Positions 1-8,261 of a stretch of 64,000 nucleotides of DNA are shown here, in pieces; positions within the stretch are counted from its first letter, which is position 1, and each line of letters opens with the position of its first letter. Made by a program: the position numbers and the translations under genes. Under the pieces are notes generated by a model. That model ran no database searches, had not been told where the DNA came from, and saw nothing but the letters and a program-made list of their open reading frames with translations. Source of the stretch: Streptomyces sp. ICC1 (lineage in GTDB: Bacteria > Actinomycetota > Actinomycetes > Streptomycetales > Streptomycetaceae); the NCBI RefSeq assembly GCF_003287935.1, contig NZ_CP030287.1, positions 1,364,001-1,428,000 of the forward strand, given 5' to 3'.

Positions 1-16
1 CGGCGTGTGGGGCGGA

Positions 17-187
17 ATGACCGAGCGGGAACGACGTGCGCTGCTGCGCCGGCGTCCCACCGTCACCTCGTGGCGGCGACTGCTCGAAACCGCCCGCACG
101 GAGTACGAGCGCAGTACAGGCATCCTCACCGTGGATGTCGACGAGGAGATCGACGTTCCGTACGAGAGGTACGCGGCCGCCGGGTAG
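17..187 (+). CDS. Small hypothetical protein, possibly 5'-partial
   Basis: A short reading frame of about 56 residues (Arg-rich N-terminal half, acidic C-terminal half ending DEEIDVPYERYAAAG) that terminates with TAG at 185-187. The frame is open to the left edge of the window, so the true start may lie outside; ATG at 17 and GTG at 5 are the only starts visible. Codon third positions are GC-rich as in the neighbours, which supports coding. I recognise no domain. It converges on the ArsA-like pair that ends at 246. Confidence 0.5.
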   Translation: MTERERRALLRRRPTVTSWRRLLETARTEYERSTGILTVDVDEEIDVPYERYAAAG

Positions 188-245
188 ACCACCCGAGCCA
201 TCCCGCGTACGGACCGCCCCCGAACCGGGGGCCTCGTACGGACGC

Positions 246-1547
246 CTACGCTCCGGCCGGCACCCCGGCCGCGAGTCGCTCTCCGATGGCCCGCAGCCCG
301 GCGAGGTCGTGCACATCGCCGGGCAGGGCGGCCACTTCGGCTACCGCCACCTCGGGGTGCAGCGAGGTGAAGCGGTCCCGCGTGCGCCGTTCGCGCGCGA
401 TCACCTGCATGCGCTCCGCGTGCAGGCGCAGCAGGCCCGCCGTGATCTCGTCCACGTCGGCTTCGGAGCCGACGTCCGCGTCGGTCTCGGCGTGCGCGTC
501 GGTGTCGTTGTGCGCGTCGCCTTCGGCGTCGAAATCGGTGTCGGGAGAGTCACGAAGTCCAGCTTTCCCGGACTCCTGATCGACAATGCCGCCTTCTTCA
601 AGATTCTCCGCCGCCGCCAACGCCCGCTCCGCGGACAGCTGGTCGGCGCCGCTGCCGTGCACCCGGTTCAGTACGAGCCCGGCCAGCGGCATCTTCTCCG
701 CGGCCAGCCGCTCCACGAAGTACGCCGCCTCGCGCAGGGCGTCCGCCTCGGGCGACGCCACCACGAGGAAGGCCGTACCGGGAGCCTGCAGCAGCTGGAA
801 CGTCGCGTCGGCGCGCGTGCGGAAGCCGCCGAACATGGTGTCCATGGCGGCCACGAAGGTCTGCACGTCCTTCAGCAGCGAGGCGCCCATCAGCTTGCTC
901 AGCGTGCCCGTCATCATCGACATGCCGACATTGAGGAACTTCATCCCCGCCCGGCCGCCGACCTTCGCCGGAGCCATCAGCACCCGGATGAACTTCCCGT
1001 CCAGGAAGGACCCCAGGCGCCCCGGAGCGTCCAGGAAGTCCAGCGCGGACCGGCTCGGCGGGGTGTCCACGATGATCAGGTCCCAGTCGTCCCGGGACCG
1101 CAGCTGTCCCAGCTTCTCCATCGCCATGTACTCCTGCGTGCCCGCGAAGCCGGCCGACAGGGACTGGTAGAAGGGGTTGGCGAGGATGGCCTGCGCGCGC
1201 TCCGGATCCGAGTGCCCCTCGACGATCTCGTCGAAGGTCCGCTTCATGTCGAGCATCATGGCGTGCAGTTCACCGCCGTCGCCCGACACCCCGGTGACCT
1301 TGCGCGGGGTGTTGTCGAGCGAGTCGATCCCCATCGACTGGGCCAGCCTGCGCGCCGGGTCGATGGTCAGGACGACCACCCTGCGCCCGCGCTCCGCCGC
1401 CCGCACCCCGAGCGCCGCCGCCGTCGTGGTCTTGCCGACCCCGCCCGCCCCGCAGCACACGATGATCCGGGTCCGCGGGTCGTCCAGCAGCCGGTCCACG
1501 GCCAGCCTCGGCGGCGTCCCCATGTTCGCGTTCATGGCCTCGCTCAT
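246..1547 (-). CDS. ArsA-family ATPase (distal gene of a pair)
   Basis: A 433-residue soluble P-loop ATPase of the ArsA/GET3-like SIMIBI class. The deviant Walker A GAGGVGKTT is at residues about 33-41, the Switch-like DTPPSRSALDF motif follows mid-protein, and the remainder matches ArsA-type ATPases that occur as tandem pairs in actinobacteria; the client is unknown. The ATG start overlaps the upstream gene's stop by 4 nt (ATGA), so the two are translationally coupled. Between about residues 325 and 357 there is a strongly acidic low-complexity stretch (many D, E, T, A, H) not expected in the family core. In S. coelicolor, as I recall, this pair neighbours wblA. Confidence 0.9.
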   Translation of the reverse strand: MSEAMNANMGTPPRLAVDRLLDDPRTRIIVCCGAGGVGKTTTAAALGVRAAERGRRVVVLTIDPARRLAQSMGIDSLDNTPRKVTGVSGDGGELHAMMLDMKRTFDEIVEGHSDPERAQAILANPFYQSLSAGFAGTQEYMAMEKLGQLRSRDDWDLIIVDTPPSRSALDFLDAPGRLGSFLDGKFIRVLMAPAKVGGRAGMKFLNVGMSMMTGTLSKLMGASLLKDVQTFVAAMDTMFGGFRTRADATFQLLQAPGTAFLVVASPEADALREAAYFVERLAAEKMPLAGLVLNRVHGSGADQLSAERALAAAENLEEGGIVDQESGKAGLRDSPDTDFDAEGDAHNDTDAHAETDADVGSEADVDEITAGLLRLHAERMQVIARERRTRDRFTSLHPEVAVAEVAALPGDVHDLAGLRAIGERLAAGVPAGA

Positions 1548-2524
1548 TCCTCGCCCACCTGCTTGCGCAGCTCCGCGGCGAGCCCGTAGAGCCCGGCCAG
1601 GTCCATTCCCGCGCCGAGCAGGGGGAGTTCGTACGCCGGCACGTCCAGCTCCTCCAGTACGGCGCGCTGGGCGCGCTCCAGCTCCACCCGGCTCGCGTGC
1701 TCCACCGCCTGCAAGAGCAGCGGGTCCACCAGCCGTTCGGCCAGACCGCCGCGCCGGGCGCCGCCGAGGCCGGCCCGGGACAGCGCCTTGGCCACGTCGG
1801 AGCGGTGCTCCCCGGCGGCGGCGCGCAGGGCGTCCTCGTCGAGGTGGTGCGGCCGGACCATGTTGACGACGACCCGCCCCACCGGCAGGCCCGCCGCCCG
1901 CAGTTCGGCGATCCCGTCGGCGGTCTCCTGCACGGGCATCTCCTCCAGCAGGGTGACCAGGTGCACGGCCGTCTCGGGGGACTTGAGCACCTTCATGACG
2001 GCCTGCGCCTGGTTGTGGATGGGCCCGAACCGGGCCAGGCCCGCCACCTCGTCGTTGACGTTCAGGAAGCGGGTGATCCGCCCGGTCGGCGGAGCGTCCA
2101 TGATCACGTGGTCGTAGACGAACCGGCCGGCCTTGTCCTTGCGGCGCACCGCCTCGCAGGCCTTGCCCGTCAGCAGCACGTCCCGCAGCCCCGGCGCGAT
2201 GGTCGTCGCGAAATCGATGGCGCCGAGCTTCTTGAGGGCGCGCCCGGCCGAGCCGAGCTTGTAGAACATCTGGAGGTAGTCGAGCAGCGCCCGCTCCGCG
2301 TCGATGGCGAGCGCGAAGACCTCGCCGCCGCCCGAGGCCACGGCGATCTTCCGCTCCTCGTACGGGAGCGCCTCCGCGCCGAAGAGCTGCGCGAGCCCCT
2401 GCCTGCCCTCGACCTCCACCAGAAGTGTCCGCCTGCCCTCGCGTGCGAGGGCGAGCGCGAGTGCGGCGGCGACCGTGGTCTTGCCGGTGCCGCCCTTGCC
2501 GCTGACCACCTGGAGCCTGCTCAC
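1544..2524 (-). CDS. ArsA-family ATPase (proximal gene of a pair)
   Basis: A 326-residue ATPase with the P-loop GKGGTGKT at residues 9-16 right after an N-terminal VSRLQVVS strand, and a MDAPPTGRI Switch motif. I chose GTG at 2524 because it places the P-loop at the expected N-terminal position; the longer frame upstream would run into the divergent DUF4177 gene. It is followed by its paralogue with a 4-nt overlap. ArsA-like pairs may work as a heterodimer, by analogy with the two halves of fused ArsA; that is inference. Confidence 0.88.
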   Translation of the reverse strand: MSRLQVVSGKGGTGKTTVAAALALALAREGRRTLLVEVEGRQGLAQLFGAEALPYEERKIAVASGGGEVFALAIDAERALLDYLQMFYKLGSAGRALKKLGAIDFATTIAPGLRDVLLTGKACEAVRRKDKAGRFVYDHVIMDAPPTGRITRFLNVNDEVAGLARFGPIHNQAQAVMKVLKSPETAVHLVTLLEEMPVQETADGIAELRAAGLPVGRVVVNMVRPHHLDEDALRAAAGEHRSDVAKALSRAGLGGARRGGLAERLVDPLLLQAVEHASRVELERAQRAVLEELDVPAYELPLLGAGMDLAGLYGLAAELRKQVGEE

Positions 2525-2600
2525 AGGGCCCGAGCCTAATTCCTCCGGGGTGGCGGCGGTGGTGCCGGGGGGCCGCACGGCAGGCACTACCCTCGCTCCC

Positions 2601-2765
2601 ATGACCAAGAAGTTCGAATACGCGACCGTCCCGCTGCTGGTCCACGCCACCAAGCAGATCCTTGACACCTGGGGCGAAGACGGCTGGGAGCTCGTCCAGG
2701 TCGTACCCGGGCCGAACAACCCCGAGCAGCTCGTGGCCTACCTGAAGAGGGAGAAGGCGGCATGA
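2601..2765 (+). CDS. DUF4177 small protein
   Basis: A 54-residue protein beginning MTKKFEYATVPLL and containing the GEDGWELVQVVPG segment typical of DUF4177 proteins, which are small beta-rich proteins of unknown role. It is divergent from the ArsA-like pair (77 nt between starts) and overlaps the following RidA-family gene by 4 nt (ATGA), so the two are probably co-translated. Confidence 0.85.
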   Translation: MTKKFEYATVPLLVHATKQILDTWGEDGWELVQVVPGPNNPEQLVAYLKREKAA

Positions 2766-3232
2766 GCGGTGTCGTCGAGGCGAAGCTGGCCGAGCTCGGC
2801 CTGACTCTGCCCGAGGTCGTCCCGCCGCTGGCCACGTACCAGCCGGCCGTCCGCTCCGGCGCGTACGTGTACACCGCGGGCCAGCTCCCGATGGTCCGCG
2901 GCAGCCTGCCGGTCACCGGCAAGGTCGGCGCCGAGGTCTCGGCGGAGCAGGCCAAGGAACTGGCCGCGACCTGCGCGCTCAACGCGCTGGCCGCGGTGAA
3001 GTCCGTCGTCGGCGACCTCGACAAGATCGCGCGTGTCGTGAAGGTTGTCGGCTTCATCGCCTCGGCACCCGACTTCACCGCCCAGCCGGGCGTGTTGAAC
3101 GGCGCGAGCGAGCTGCTGGGCGCCGTCCTCGGCGACAAGGGCGTCCACGCCCGCAGCGCGGTCGGCGTGGCGGTGCTCCCGCTCGACGCCCCGGTGGAGA
3201 TCGAGATCCAGGTCGAACTCCTCCCTTCCTGA
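2762..3232 (+). CDS. RidA/YjgF-family protein
   Basis: A 156-residue member of the RidA (YjgF/YER057c/UK114) superfamily, in the longer subfamily often beside DUF4177 in streptomycetes. Classical RidA hydrolyses reactive enamine/imine intermediates. The segment RSGAYVYTAGQLPMVRG and the C-terminal VEIEIQVELLP strand fit the fold. The arginine that binds substrate carboxylate in classical RidA is not evident at the usual C-terminal site, so the catalytic activity is uncertain. Coupled to DUF4177 by a 4-nt overlap. Confidence 0.85.
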   Translation: MSGVVEAKLAELGLTLPEVVPPLATYQPAVRSGAYVYTAGQLPMVRGSLPVTGKVGAEVSAEQAKELAATCALNALAAVKSVVGDLDKIARVVKVVGFIASAPDFTAQPGVLNGASELLGAVLGDKGVHARSAVGVAVLPLDAPVEIEIQVELLPS

Positions 3233-3533
3233 CGCACCCCTCGCACCCCTCGGCCCTGGCGGGCCTCCCGGGCTTCGGCCCGCTGCGCCGGACTCCGTCC
3301 GTCGGCCCGCCGGGGCCCCTGCGTTCGGCGACGCCGCGGCCAGATCCAGCCCCGCCAGGGGGCACCTCCCAGCGGTAGCCGGGGGAGTTCGAGGCGCGGG
3401 GTCCGGGGCGGAGCCCCAGAAGGCCGGGCGCAGCCCGCACCCGGGCTTCCGCAGCCCCGCTCCGCACGCGGACCACCGCACCCCGCAGCGGGTGACCCTC
3501 GAACATCGGGCCGGATGGCCGTAGCATCCCGCC
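3233..3533. other. Intergenic region with dispersed streptomycete repeat
   Basis: About 300 bp between the RidA gene and the NUDIX gene with no convincing gene. It is extremely GC-rich, full of short inverted repeats, and holds a composite copy of a dispersed element (see the repeat entry at 3345-3418). The promoter for the NUDIX/MBL pair presumably lies in its last 60 bp, but I see no clear hexamers. Confidence 0.6.
3345..3418 (+). repeat. Dispersed intergenic repeat, copy 1, with nested insert
   Basis: Contains TCCAGCCCCGCC (3345-3356), then a 31-nt segment beginning AGGGGGCACCTCCCAGCGG (3357-3387), then TTCGAGGCGCGG and a hairpin-like GGTCCGGGGCGGAGCCCC. The outer parts also occur at 6182-6230, where the two halves are joined by only GGCG. 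The 31-nt middle part therefore looks like a separate element nested within the first. Similar blocks are common between Streptomyces genes (from memory). Confidence 0.6.
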
Positions 3534-4469
3534 ATGCCGAATGGTCAGCATGGTCAGCAGCCCGAGCCGCAGCCCGAGCCCCCCGCCGGAGGCCAGTGGT
3601 ACCCGCCGGAGTGGCCCGACCGCATCCGCGCGCTCAACGAGGGCGCCCTCGTCCCGGTCCCGCCCAAGCGCGCCGCCACCGTCATGCTGCTGCGGGACGG
3701 CGAGAGCGGCCCCGCCGTCCACATGCTCCGCCGCCGCGCCTCCATGGCCTTCGCAGGCGGCGCGTACGCCTATCCCGGCGGCGGCGTCGACCCCCGCGAC
3801 GCGGACCTCGGCATCGGCTGGGCCGGCCCGAGCCGCCGCGACTGGGCCGACCGGATGGGCACCGACCCCGCCACCGCCCAGGCGATCGTCTGCGGAGCCG
3901 TCCGCGAGACCTTCGAGGAGGCCGGGGTCCTGCTCGCCGGCGAGTCCGCGGGCACCGTCGTGGGCGACACCACCGGCGACGACTGGGAGGCTGCCCGCGC
4001 GGCCCTCGTCGCCCGCGAGCTGTCCTTCGCCGAGTTCCTCGACCGCCGGGGCCTGGTCCTGCGCTCCGACCTGCTCGGCGCGTGGGCCCGCTGGATCACC
4101 CCGGAGTTCGAGCCGCGCCGCTACGACACCTGGTTCTTCGTGGCGGCCCTCCCGGCCGGCCAGCGCACCCGCAACGCCTCCACCGAGGCCGACCGCACGG
4201 TCTGGATCCGCCCCGCCGACGCCGCCGCAGGCTATGACAAGGGCGAGCTGCTGATGATGCCGCCCACCATCACCACCCTGCGCTCCCTGGAGCCGTACGC
4301 GAGCGCCGCCGACGCGCTGGCCGCGGCCCCCGGGCAGGACCTGACCGCCGTCCTGGCCCGGGCCGCCTTCGAGGGCGACGAGCTCGTGCTGAGCTGGCCG
4401 GGCCACGACGAGTTCACCAAGCGCGTCACCCTCTCCGGCCGCGCGCCCCGTGGAGGTGACCCCGCATGA
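3534..4469 (+). CDS. NUDIX hydrolase
   Basis: A 311-residue NUDIX-superfamily protein. The N-terminus is Gln/Pro/Glu-rich (about residues 1-20). The core starts at MLLRDGESGPAVHMLRRR, with GGAYAYPGGGVDPRD as the start of the NUDIX box and AVRETFEEAGVLLA carrying the REXXEEXG residues; the two parts are separated by an insertion of about 30 residues, as in a long-box subfamily. Substrate unknown. The following MBL-fold gene overlaps by 4 nt, and this NUDIX/MBL pairing is common in actinobacteria. Confidence 0.88.
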   Translation: MPNGQHGQQPEPQPEPPAGGQWYPPEWPDRIRALNEGALVPVPPKRAATVMLLRDGESGPAVHMLRRRASMAFAGGAYAYPGGGVDPRDADLGIGWAGPSRRDWADRMGTDPATAQAIVCGAVRETFEEAGVLLAGESAGTVVGDTTGDDWEAARAALVARELSFAEFLDRRGLVLRSDLLGAWARWITPEFEPRRYDTWFFVAALPAGQRTRNASTEADRTVWIRPADAAAGYDKGELLMMPPTITTLRSLEPYASAADALAAAPGQDLTAVLARAAFEGDELVLSWPGHDEFTKRVTLSGRAPRGGDPA

Positions 4470-5311
4470 CCGATGCCGCCGCCCTGCCCGGCCAGCCCCG
4501 CGGAACGGTCGTCTCCGGGCGCGCCACCGCCCGCGCGGTCAACATCCTGGCCCCGAACGCCTCCCCGATGACCCTCGACGGCACCAACACCTGGCTCGTC
4601 TCCGAGCCCGGCTCGGACCTGGCCGTCGTCATCGACCCCGGCCCGCTGGACGACGTACACCTGCGGGCGGTCGTCACCGCCGCCGAGGAGGCCGGCAAGC
4701 GGGTCGCGCTCACGCTCCTCACCCACGGCCACCCCGACCACGCGGAGGGCGCCTCCCGCTTCGCCGAGCTGACCCGTACGAAGGTCCGCGCCCTCGACCC
4801 CGCCGTGCGCCTCGGTGACGAGGGCCTGGCCGCCGGGGACGTCATCCGCACCGGCGGACTGGAGCTGCGCGTGGTCCCGACCCCCGGGCACACCGCCGAC
4901 TCGCTCTGCTTCCACCTGCCGGCCGACCGCGCGGTCCTGACCGGCGACACGATCCTGGGGCGCGGCACCACCGTCGTCGCGCACCCGGACGGGCGCCTGG
5001 GCGACTACCTGGACTCCCTGCGCCGGCTGCGCTCCCTGACGGTCGACGACGGGGTCCACACGGTGCTCCCGGGCCACGGGCCGGTCCTGGACGACGCGCA
5101 GGGCGCGGTCGAGTTCTACCTCGCCCACCGAGCCCACCGCCTCGCGCAGATCGAGACGGCCGTCGAGAACGGGCTGACCTCCCCCGAGGCGGTCGTCGCG
5201 CACGTCTACGCGGACGTGGACCGCTCGCTGTGGCCCGCGGCCGAATGGTCCGTACGGGCGCAGCTGGAGTACCTGCGGGACCACGGGCTGATCCCGGGGC
5301 GCTCCGAGTGA
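4466..5311 (+). CDS. MBL-fold metallo-hydrolase
   Basis: A 281-residue metallo-beta-lactamase-fold hydrolase of the glyoxalase II/LACTB2-like type. Metal ligands are visible in order: THGHPDHAEG (HXHXDH), TPGHTADS, TGDTILGRG and LPGHGPVL. There is no signal peptide, so it is cytosolic. The C-terminal part (from about residue 215) looks like the winged-helix extension found in LACTB2-like members. It overlaps the upstream NUDIX gene by 4 nt. Confidence 0.88.
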   Translation: MTDAAALPGQPRGTVVSGRATARAVNILAPNASPMTLDGTNTWLVSEPGSDLAVVIDPGPLDDVHLRAVVTAAEEAGKRVALTLLTHGHPDHAEGASRFAELTRTKVRALDPAVRLGDEGLAAGDVIRTGGLELRVVPTPGHTADSLCFHLPADRAVLTGDTILGRGTTVVAHPDGRLGDYLDSLRRLRSLTVDDGVHTVLPGHGPVLDDAQGAVEFYLAHRAHRLAQIETAVENGLTSPEAVVAHVYADVDRSLWPAAEWSVRAQLEYLRDHGLIPGRSE

Positions 5312-5321
5312 CGGGGACCGC

Positions 5322-6161
5322 CTAGCCCGTGGCTTCGGCGGGGGCCTGGGCCGTGGCCCGGGCCCGGGCCGTCTTGGTCCCGTGCCGGGCCGTGTACTCA
5401 TCGGCGAGCCACGGCCCGAGGTCCTCCACGTACCCGCGCAGGACGGCCGGGTCCGCCACCGGGTCCAGTGCGGCGGCCGCCGCGGCCCGCATCTGGGCGG
5501 CGCGGCCGGGGTAGTACCGCCCGAAGACCTCGGCGGACTCCGCGAGGTCGCTGGTCCAGCCGCCCCACCGGGGCATGACCAGGGTGAACCCGGTCCGCAC
5601 CAGGTGCCGGGAGAAGCTCCTGCACAGCTTGCGGCACTCCTGCGGAGTGGCGGCCTCCTGGGCCCAGGCGCGCATCCGGGGCAGCAGCTCGGCCAGGTCT
5701 CCGTTGGTCTCGCGGGCGAGCAGGCTGTCGGGGCGGTAGCGGGGCAGGTGCTCGGCCAGGTCGGCGCCGAGCAGCGGGGTGCACAGGCAGGCGAGGAACC
5801 AGCCCAGGTCGAATCGTTCCTGCTCGCTCAGCAGCCGGTCCTTGCCGTACAGCAGGATGCCGACCCCGTCGATCTCCGCGAAGTCCTCGTCGAGGCCGCG
5901 CGCCAGCACCTCGGCGGTGTCGCGGTCCTCGTCCGAGGGCTCGTGCTGCAGGGCGATCAGCAGGTCCAGGTCGGAGCGCCCGGGCACGGCCGTCCCGCGC
6001 GGCACGGACCCGTACAGGTAGGCGCTGTGGAGCCGTCGCCCGTACGCCTCCGCGATCCGCTCCCGCACGGCGGCGACCAGCCCCCGGAACTCGGCCCGCA
6101 CCTGCCCGAGCGAGCCTTCGCGCTCGAAGTACCCGTACGCGTCGAGGCCCCTGTGCTCCAT
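5322..6161 (-). CDS. Nucleotidyltransferase-domain protein (ANT(3'')-like)
   Basis: A 279-residue protein with a DNA polymerase beta-type nucleotidyltransferase domain: YLYGSVPRGTAVPGRSDLDLL, with the GS motif and paired Asp ligands, at about residues 50-70. The C-terminal helical part resembles aminoglycoside adenylyltransferase-like proteins; whether it modifies an antibiotic or another small molecule cannot be said. I chose ATG at 6161 (MEHRGLDAYG), since the longer frame runs into a dispersed repeat. Converges on the MBL gene with a 10-nt gap. Confidence 0.75.
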   Translation of the reverse strand: MEHRGLDAYGYFEREGSLGQVRAEFRGLVAAVRERIAEAYGRRLHSAYLYGSVPRGTAVPGRSDLDLLIALQHEPSDEDRDTAEVLARGLDEDFAEIDGVGILLYGKDRLLSEQERFDLGWFLACLCTPLLGADLAEHLPRYRPDSLLARETNGDLAELLPRMRAWAQEAATPQECRKLCRSFSRHLVRTGFTLVMPRWGGWTSDLAESAEVFGRYYPGRAAQMRAAAAAALDPVADPAVLRGYVEDLGPWLADEYTARHGTKTARARATAQAPAEATG

Positions 6162-6181
6162 GGGTCCACTGTGCCCCCATT

Positions 6182-6230
6182 TCCGGCCCCGCCGGCGTTC
6201 GAGGCGCGGGCGCGCGGGGGCGGAGCCCCC
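6182..6230 (+). repeat. Dispersed intergenic repeat, copy 2
   Basis: TCCGGCCCCGCCGGCG followed by TTCGAGGCGCGG and a GGGGGCGGAGCCCCC hairpin. It shares both ends with the element at 3345-3418 but lacks that copy's 31-nt middle part. It lies between the nucleotidyltransferase start and the crp terminator. Confidence 0.6.
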
Positions 6231-6252
6231 GGAACGGTGCCGCACGGACACG

Positions 6253-6284
6253 AAAAGGGGCCCCGCCCGACGGGCAGGACCCCT
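6253..6284 (-). terminator. Intrinsic terminator of crp
   Basis: On the minus strand, AGGGG and GCCC arms fold back on GGGC and CCCCT (with a few G-T pairs) to give about a 13-bp stem with a GTC loop, followed by TTTT. It lies 20 nt past the crp stop, so it is a good rho-independent terminator. Confidence 0.7.
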
Positions 6285-6303
6285 CAACCGGCTGGGACCG
6301 GCG

Positions 6304-6978
6304 TCAGCGAGACCGCTTCGCGAGCCGCTCCACGTCCAGCAGGATGACCGCGCGGGCCTCCAGGCGGAGCCATCCGCGGCCCGCGAAGTCGGCCAGGGCC
6401 TTGTTCACGGTCTCGCGCGAGGCGCCGACGAGCTGCGCCAGCTCCTCCTGCGTGAGGTCGTGCACGACGTGGATGCCTTCCTCGGACTGCACGCCGAAGC
6501 GGCGCGACAGGTCGAGGAGGGCGCGGGCCACGCGGCCCGGTACGTCCGAGAAGACCAGGTCGGACATCTGGTCGTTGGTCTTGCGCAGGCGGCGGGCGAC
6601 GGCGCGCAGCAGCGCGGTGGCCACCTCGGGCCGCGCGTTCAGCCAGGGCTGGAGGTCGCCGTGGCCCAGGCCCAGCAGCTTGACCTCGGTCAGCGCGGTG
6701 GCGGTGGCGGTGCGCGGGCCGGGGTCGAACAGCGACAGCTCGCCGATCAGCTCACCGGGGCCGAGGACGGCCAGCATGTTCTCGCGGCCGTCGGGGGAGG
6801 TGCGGTGCAGTTTCACCTTGCCCTCGGTGACGACATACAGCCGGTCACCGGGGTCGCCCTCGTGGAACAGCGCGTCACCGCGTGCGAGGGTCACCTCGCC
6901 CATGGAGGCGCGGAGCTCCGCGGCCTGCTCGTCATCGAGCGCCGCGAAGAGCGGGGCACGCCGCAGTACGTCGTCCAC
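6304..6978 (-). CDS. crp: Crp/Fnr-family transcriptional regulator
   Basis: A 224-residue cAMP receptor protein orthologue. The N-terminal cyclic-nucleotide-binding beta-roll includes GELIGELSLFDPGPRTATATA (phosphate-binding cassette, about residues 75-95); a dimerisation helix follows; the C-terminal helix-turn-helix is LTQEELAQLVGASRETVNK. Length and sequence match the actinobacterial Crp that links germination, growth and secondary metabolism in S. coelicolor. It is monocistronic, with a terminator just downstream and a Crp-like half-palindrome 65 bp upstream that suggests autoregulation. Confidence 0.93.
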   Translation of the reverse strand: MDDVLRRAPLFAALDDEQAAELRASMGEVTLARGDALFHEGDPGDRLYVVTEGKVKLHRTSPDGRENMLAVLGPGELIGELSLFDPGPRTATATALTEVKLLGLGHGDLQPWLNARPEVATALLRAVARRLRKTNDQMSDLVFSDVPGRVARALLDLSRRFGVQSEEGIHVVHDLTQEELAQLVGASRETVNKALADFAGRGWLRLEARAVILLDVERLAKRSR

Positions 6979-7375
6979 GAGTCTCTCTCCTATGTCGACC
7001 GGCCGGGGGATCGCTCCCCCATTTTGCCGGACGGCTCAAACAGTGCGATCAATCACGTTCATCACAAGGATGCCGGACGTACGGGTGTGCTGTGCGGCGA
7101 GAGGCCGATCGGGGTGGTGTTACCTGAGGTCCTGGGGAGGTGTCGGCGCTCCGCCCCGGACCGGCCCGGGGTCCAACAGGCCGGTGAGAGCACAGGCCAA
7201 GGGCTCCGGGGGAGTGACGGAGACCCGGAATTCAGCCGTGGGCGAACATGCCTCGACTTGGCCCCCTCCGGAGGGTTCACCCCCGCCTCAGGGCAAAACT
7301 TCGGCCAAGAAACCCCGGCGGGGCGGAGATCACGTCCGGCCACGGGCGGCGGGCTCCGCGGCGTAGCCTTCGGGG
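6979..7375. other. Divergent intergenic region crp / nth
   Basis: About 400 bp between the divergent crp and nth starts. The part next to crp (7000-7075) is relatively AT-rich and holds a Crp-like site; the rest has no convincing gene. Frames in it, such as a 93-residue minus-strand frame, have a composition typical of shadows. Confidence 0.6.
7043..7056. promoter_or_regulatory. Crp-like binding site upstream of crp
   Basis: GTGCGATCAATCAC fits GTG-N8-CAC and differs by one base from the GTG-N6-GNCAC motif I recall for S. coelicolor Crp. It lies 65-78 bp upstream of the crp start codon, a plausible position for autoregulation. The motif is short, so chance occurrence is possible. Confidence 0.4.
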
Positions 7376-8176
7376 ATGGCAGAGAGCAAGGTCAAGAAGG
7401 CCGGGGCGAAGCCGGAGAGCCACCTGGCGATGGTGCGGCGGGCGCGCAGGATCAACCGCGAGCTCGCGGAGGTCTACCCGTACGCCCACCCCGAGCTCGA
7501 CTTCCGGAACTCCTTCGAGCTGCTGGTCGCCACCGTGCTGTCCGCGCAGACCACCGACCTTCGGGTGAACCAGACGACCCCGGCCCTCTTCGCGGCCTAT
7601 CCGACCCCCGAGGACATGGCCGGAGCCGATCCCGAGGCGCTGGAGGAGATCATCCGGCCGACCGGGTTCTTCCGGGCGAAGGCCAAGTCCCTCCTCGGCC
7701 TCTCGCAGTCCCTGCGCGACAACTTCGGCGGCGAGGTCCCGGGCCGGATCGAGGACCTGGTGACGCTCCCCGGAGTCGGCCGCAAAACGGCCAACGTCGT
7801 CCTCGGCAACGCCTTCGGAGTCCCCGGGATCACGGTCGACACCCACTTCGGCCGGCTGGTGCGGCGCTGGAAGTGGACCGGGCAGGAGGACCCGGAGAAG
7901 GTCGAGGCGGAGATCTGCGCGATCTTCCCCAAGAGCGAGTGGACGATGCTCTCGCACCGCGTCGTCTTCCACGGCCGCCGGATCTGCCATGCGCGCAAGC
8001 CCGCCTGCGGCGCCTGCCCGATCGCCCCGCTCTGCCCGGCCTACGGGGAGGGCGAGACCGATCCGGAGAAGGCCGCGAAGCTCCTGAAGTACGAGAAGGG
8101 CGGCCAGCCCGGGCAGCGCCTGAGCCCGCCGCCGGACTACCCGGGCCTCCCGGCGAAGCCCGGGCCGGGCCAGTAG
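7376..8176 (+). CDS. nth: Endonuclease III
   Basis: A 266-residue DNA glycosylase/AP lyase for oxidised pyrimidines (base excision repair). The helix-hairpin-helix motif [14 protein letters not shown] carries the catalytic Lys, and [11 protein letters not shown] carries the catalytic Asp. The C-terminal [4Fe-4S] ligand set follows the C-X6-C-X2-C-X5-C pattern ([17 protein letters not shown]). A Lys-rich N-terminus and a Pro/Gly-rich C-terminal tail extend the core, as in other actinobacterial Nth proteins. Confidence 0.95.
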   Translation: MAESKVKKAGAKPESHLAMVRRARRINRELAEVYPYAHPELDFRNSFELLVATVLSAQTTDLRVNQTTPALFAAYPTPEDMAGADPEALEEIIRPTGFFRAKAKSLLGLSQSLRDNFGGEVPGRIEDLVTLPGVGRKTANVVLGNAFGVPGITVDTHFGRLVRRWKWTGQEDPEKVEAEICAIFPKSEWTMLSHRVVFHGRRICHARKPACGACPIAPLCPAYGEGETDPEKAAKLLKYEKGGQPGQRLSPPPDYPGLPAKPGPGQ

Positions 8177-8261
8177 CCCGGGAAGCACCGCACCCGCAAG
8201 GAACGAATCGGTACCCGCCCCGCGTTTTGCGGTGCGTGGGGGAACACGGATAGGGGTGCCT

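Noticed and set aside
36..1589. 517-residue plus-strand frame
   Set aside because: It is the complement of the ArsA-like gene. Its His/Arg/Gly-rich composition and lack of domains are typical of a shadow in high-GC DNA.
7062..7343. 93-residue minus-strand frame upstream of crp
   Set aside because: No ribosome site, Pro/Ser/Arg-rich, overlaps the probable promoter region; not convincing as a gene.
6160..8253. 697-residue plus-strand frame
   Set aside because: Runs antisense over crp and out of frame over nth; no coherent domain, while both displaced genes are clear.
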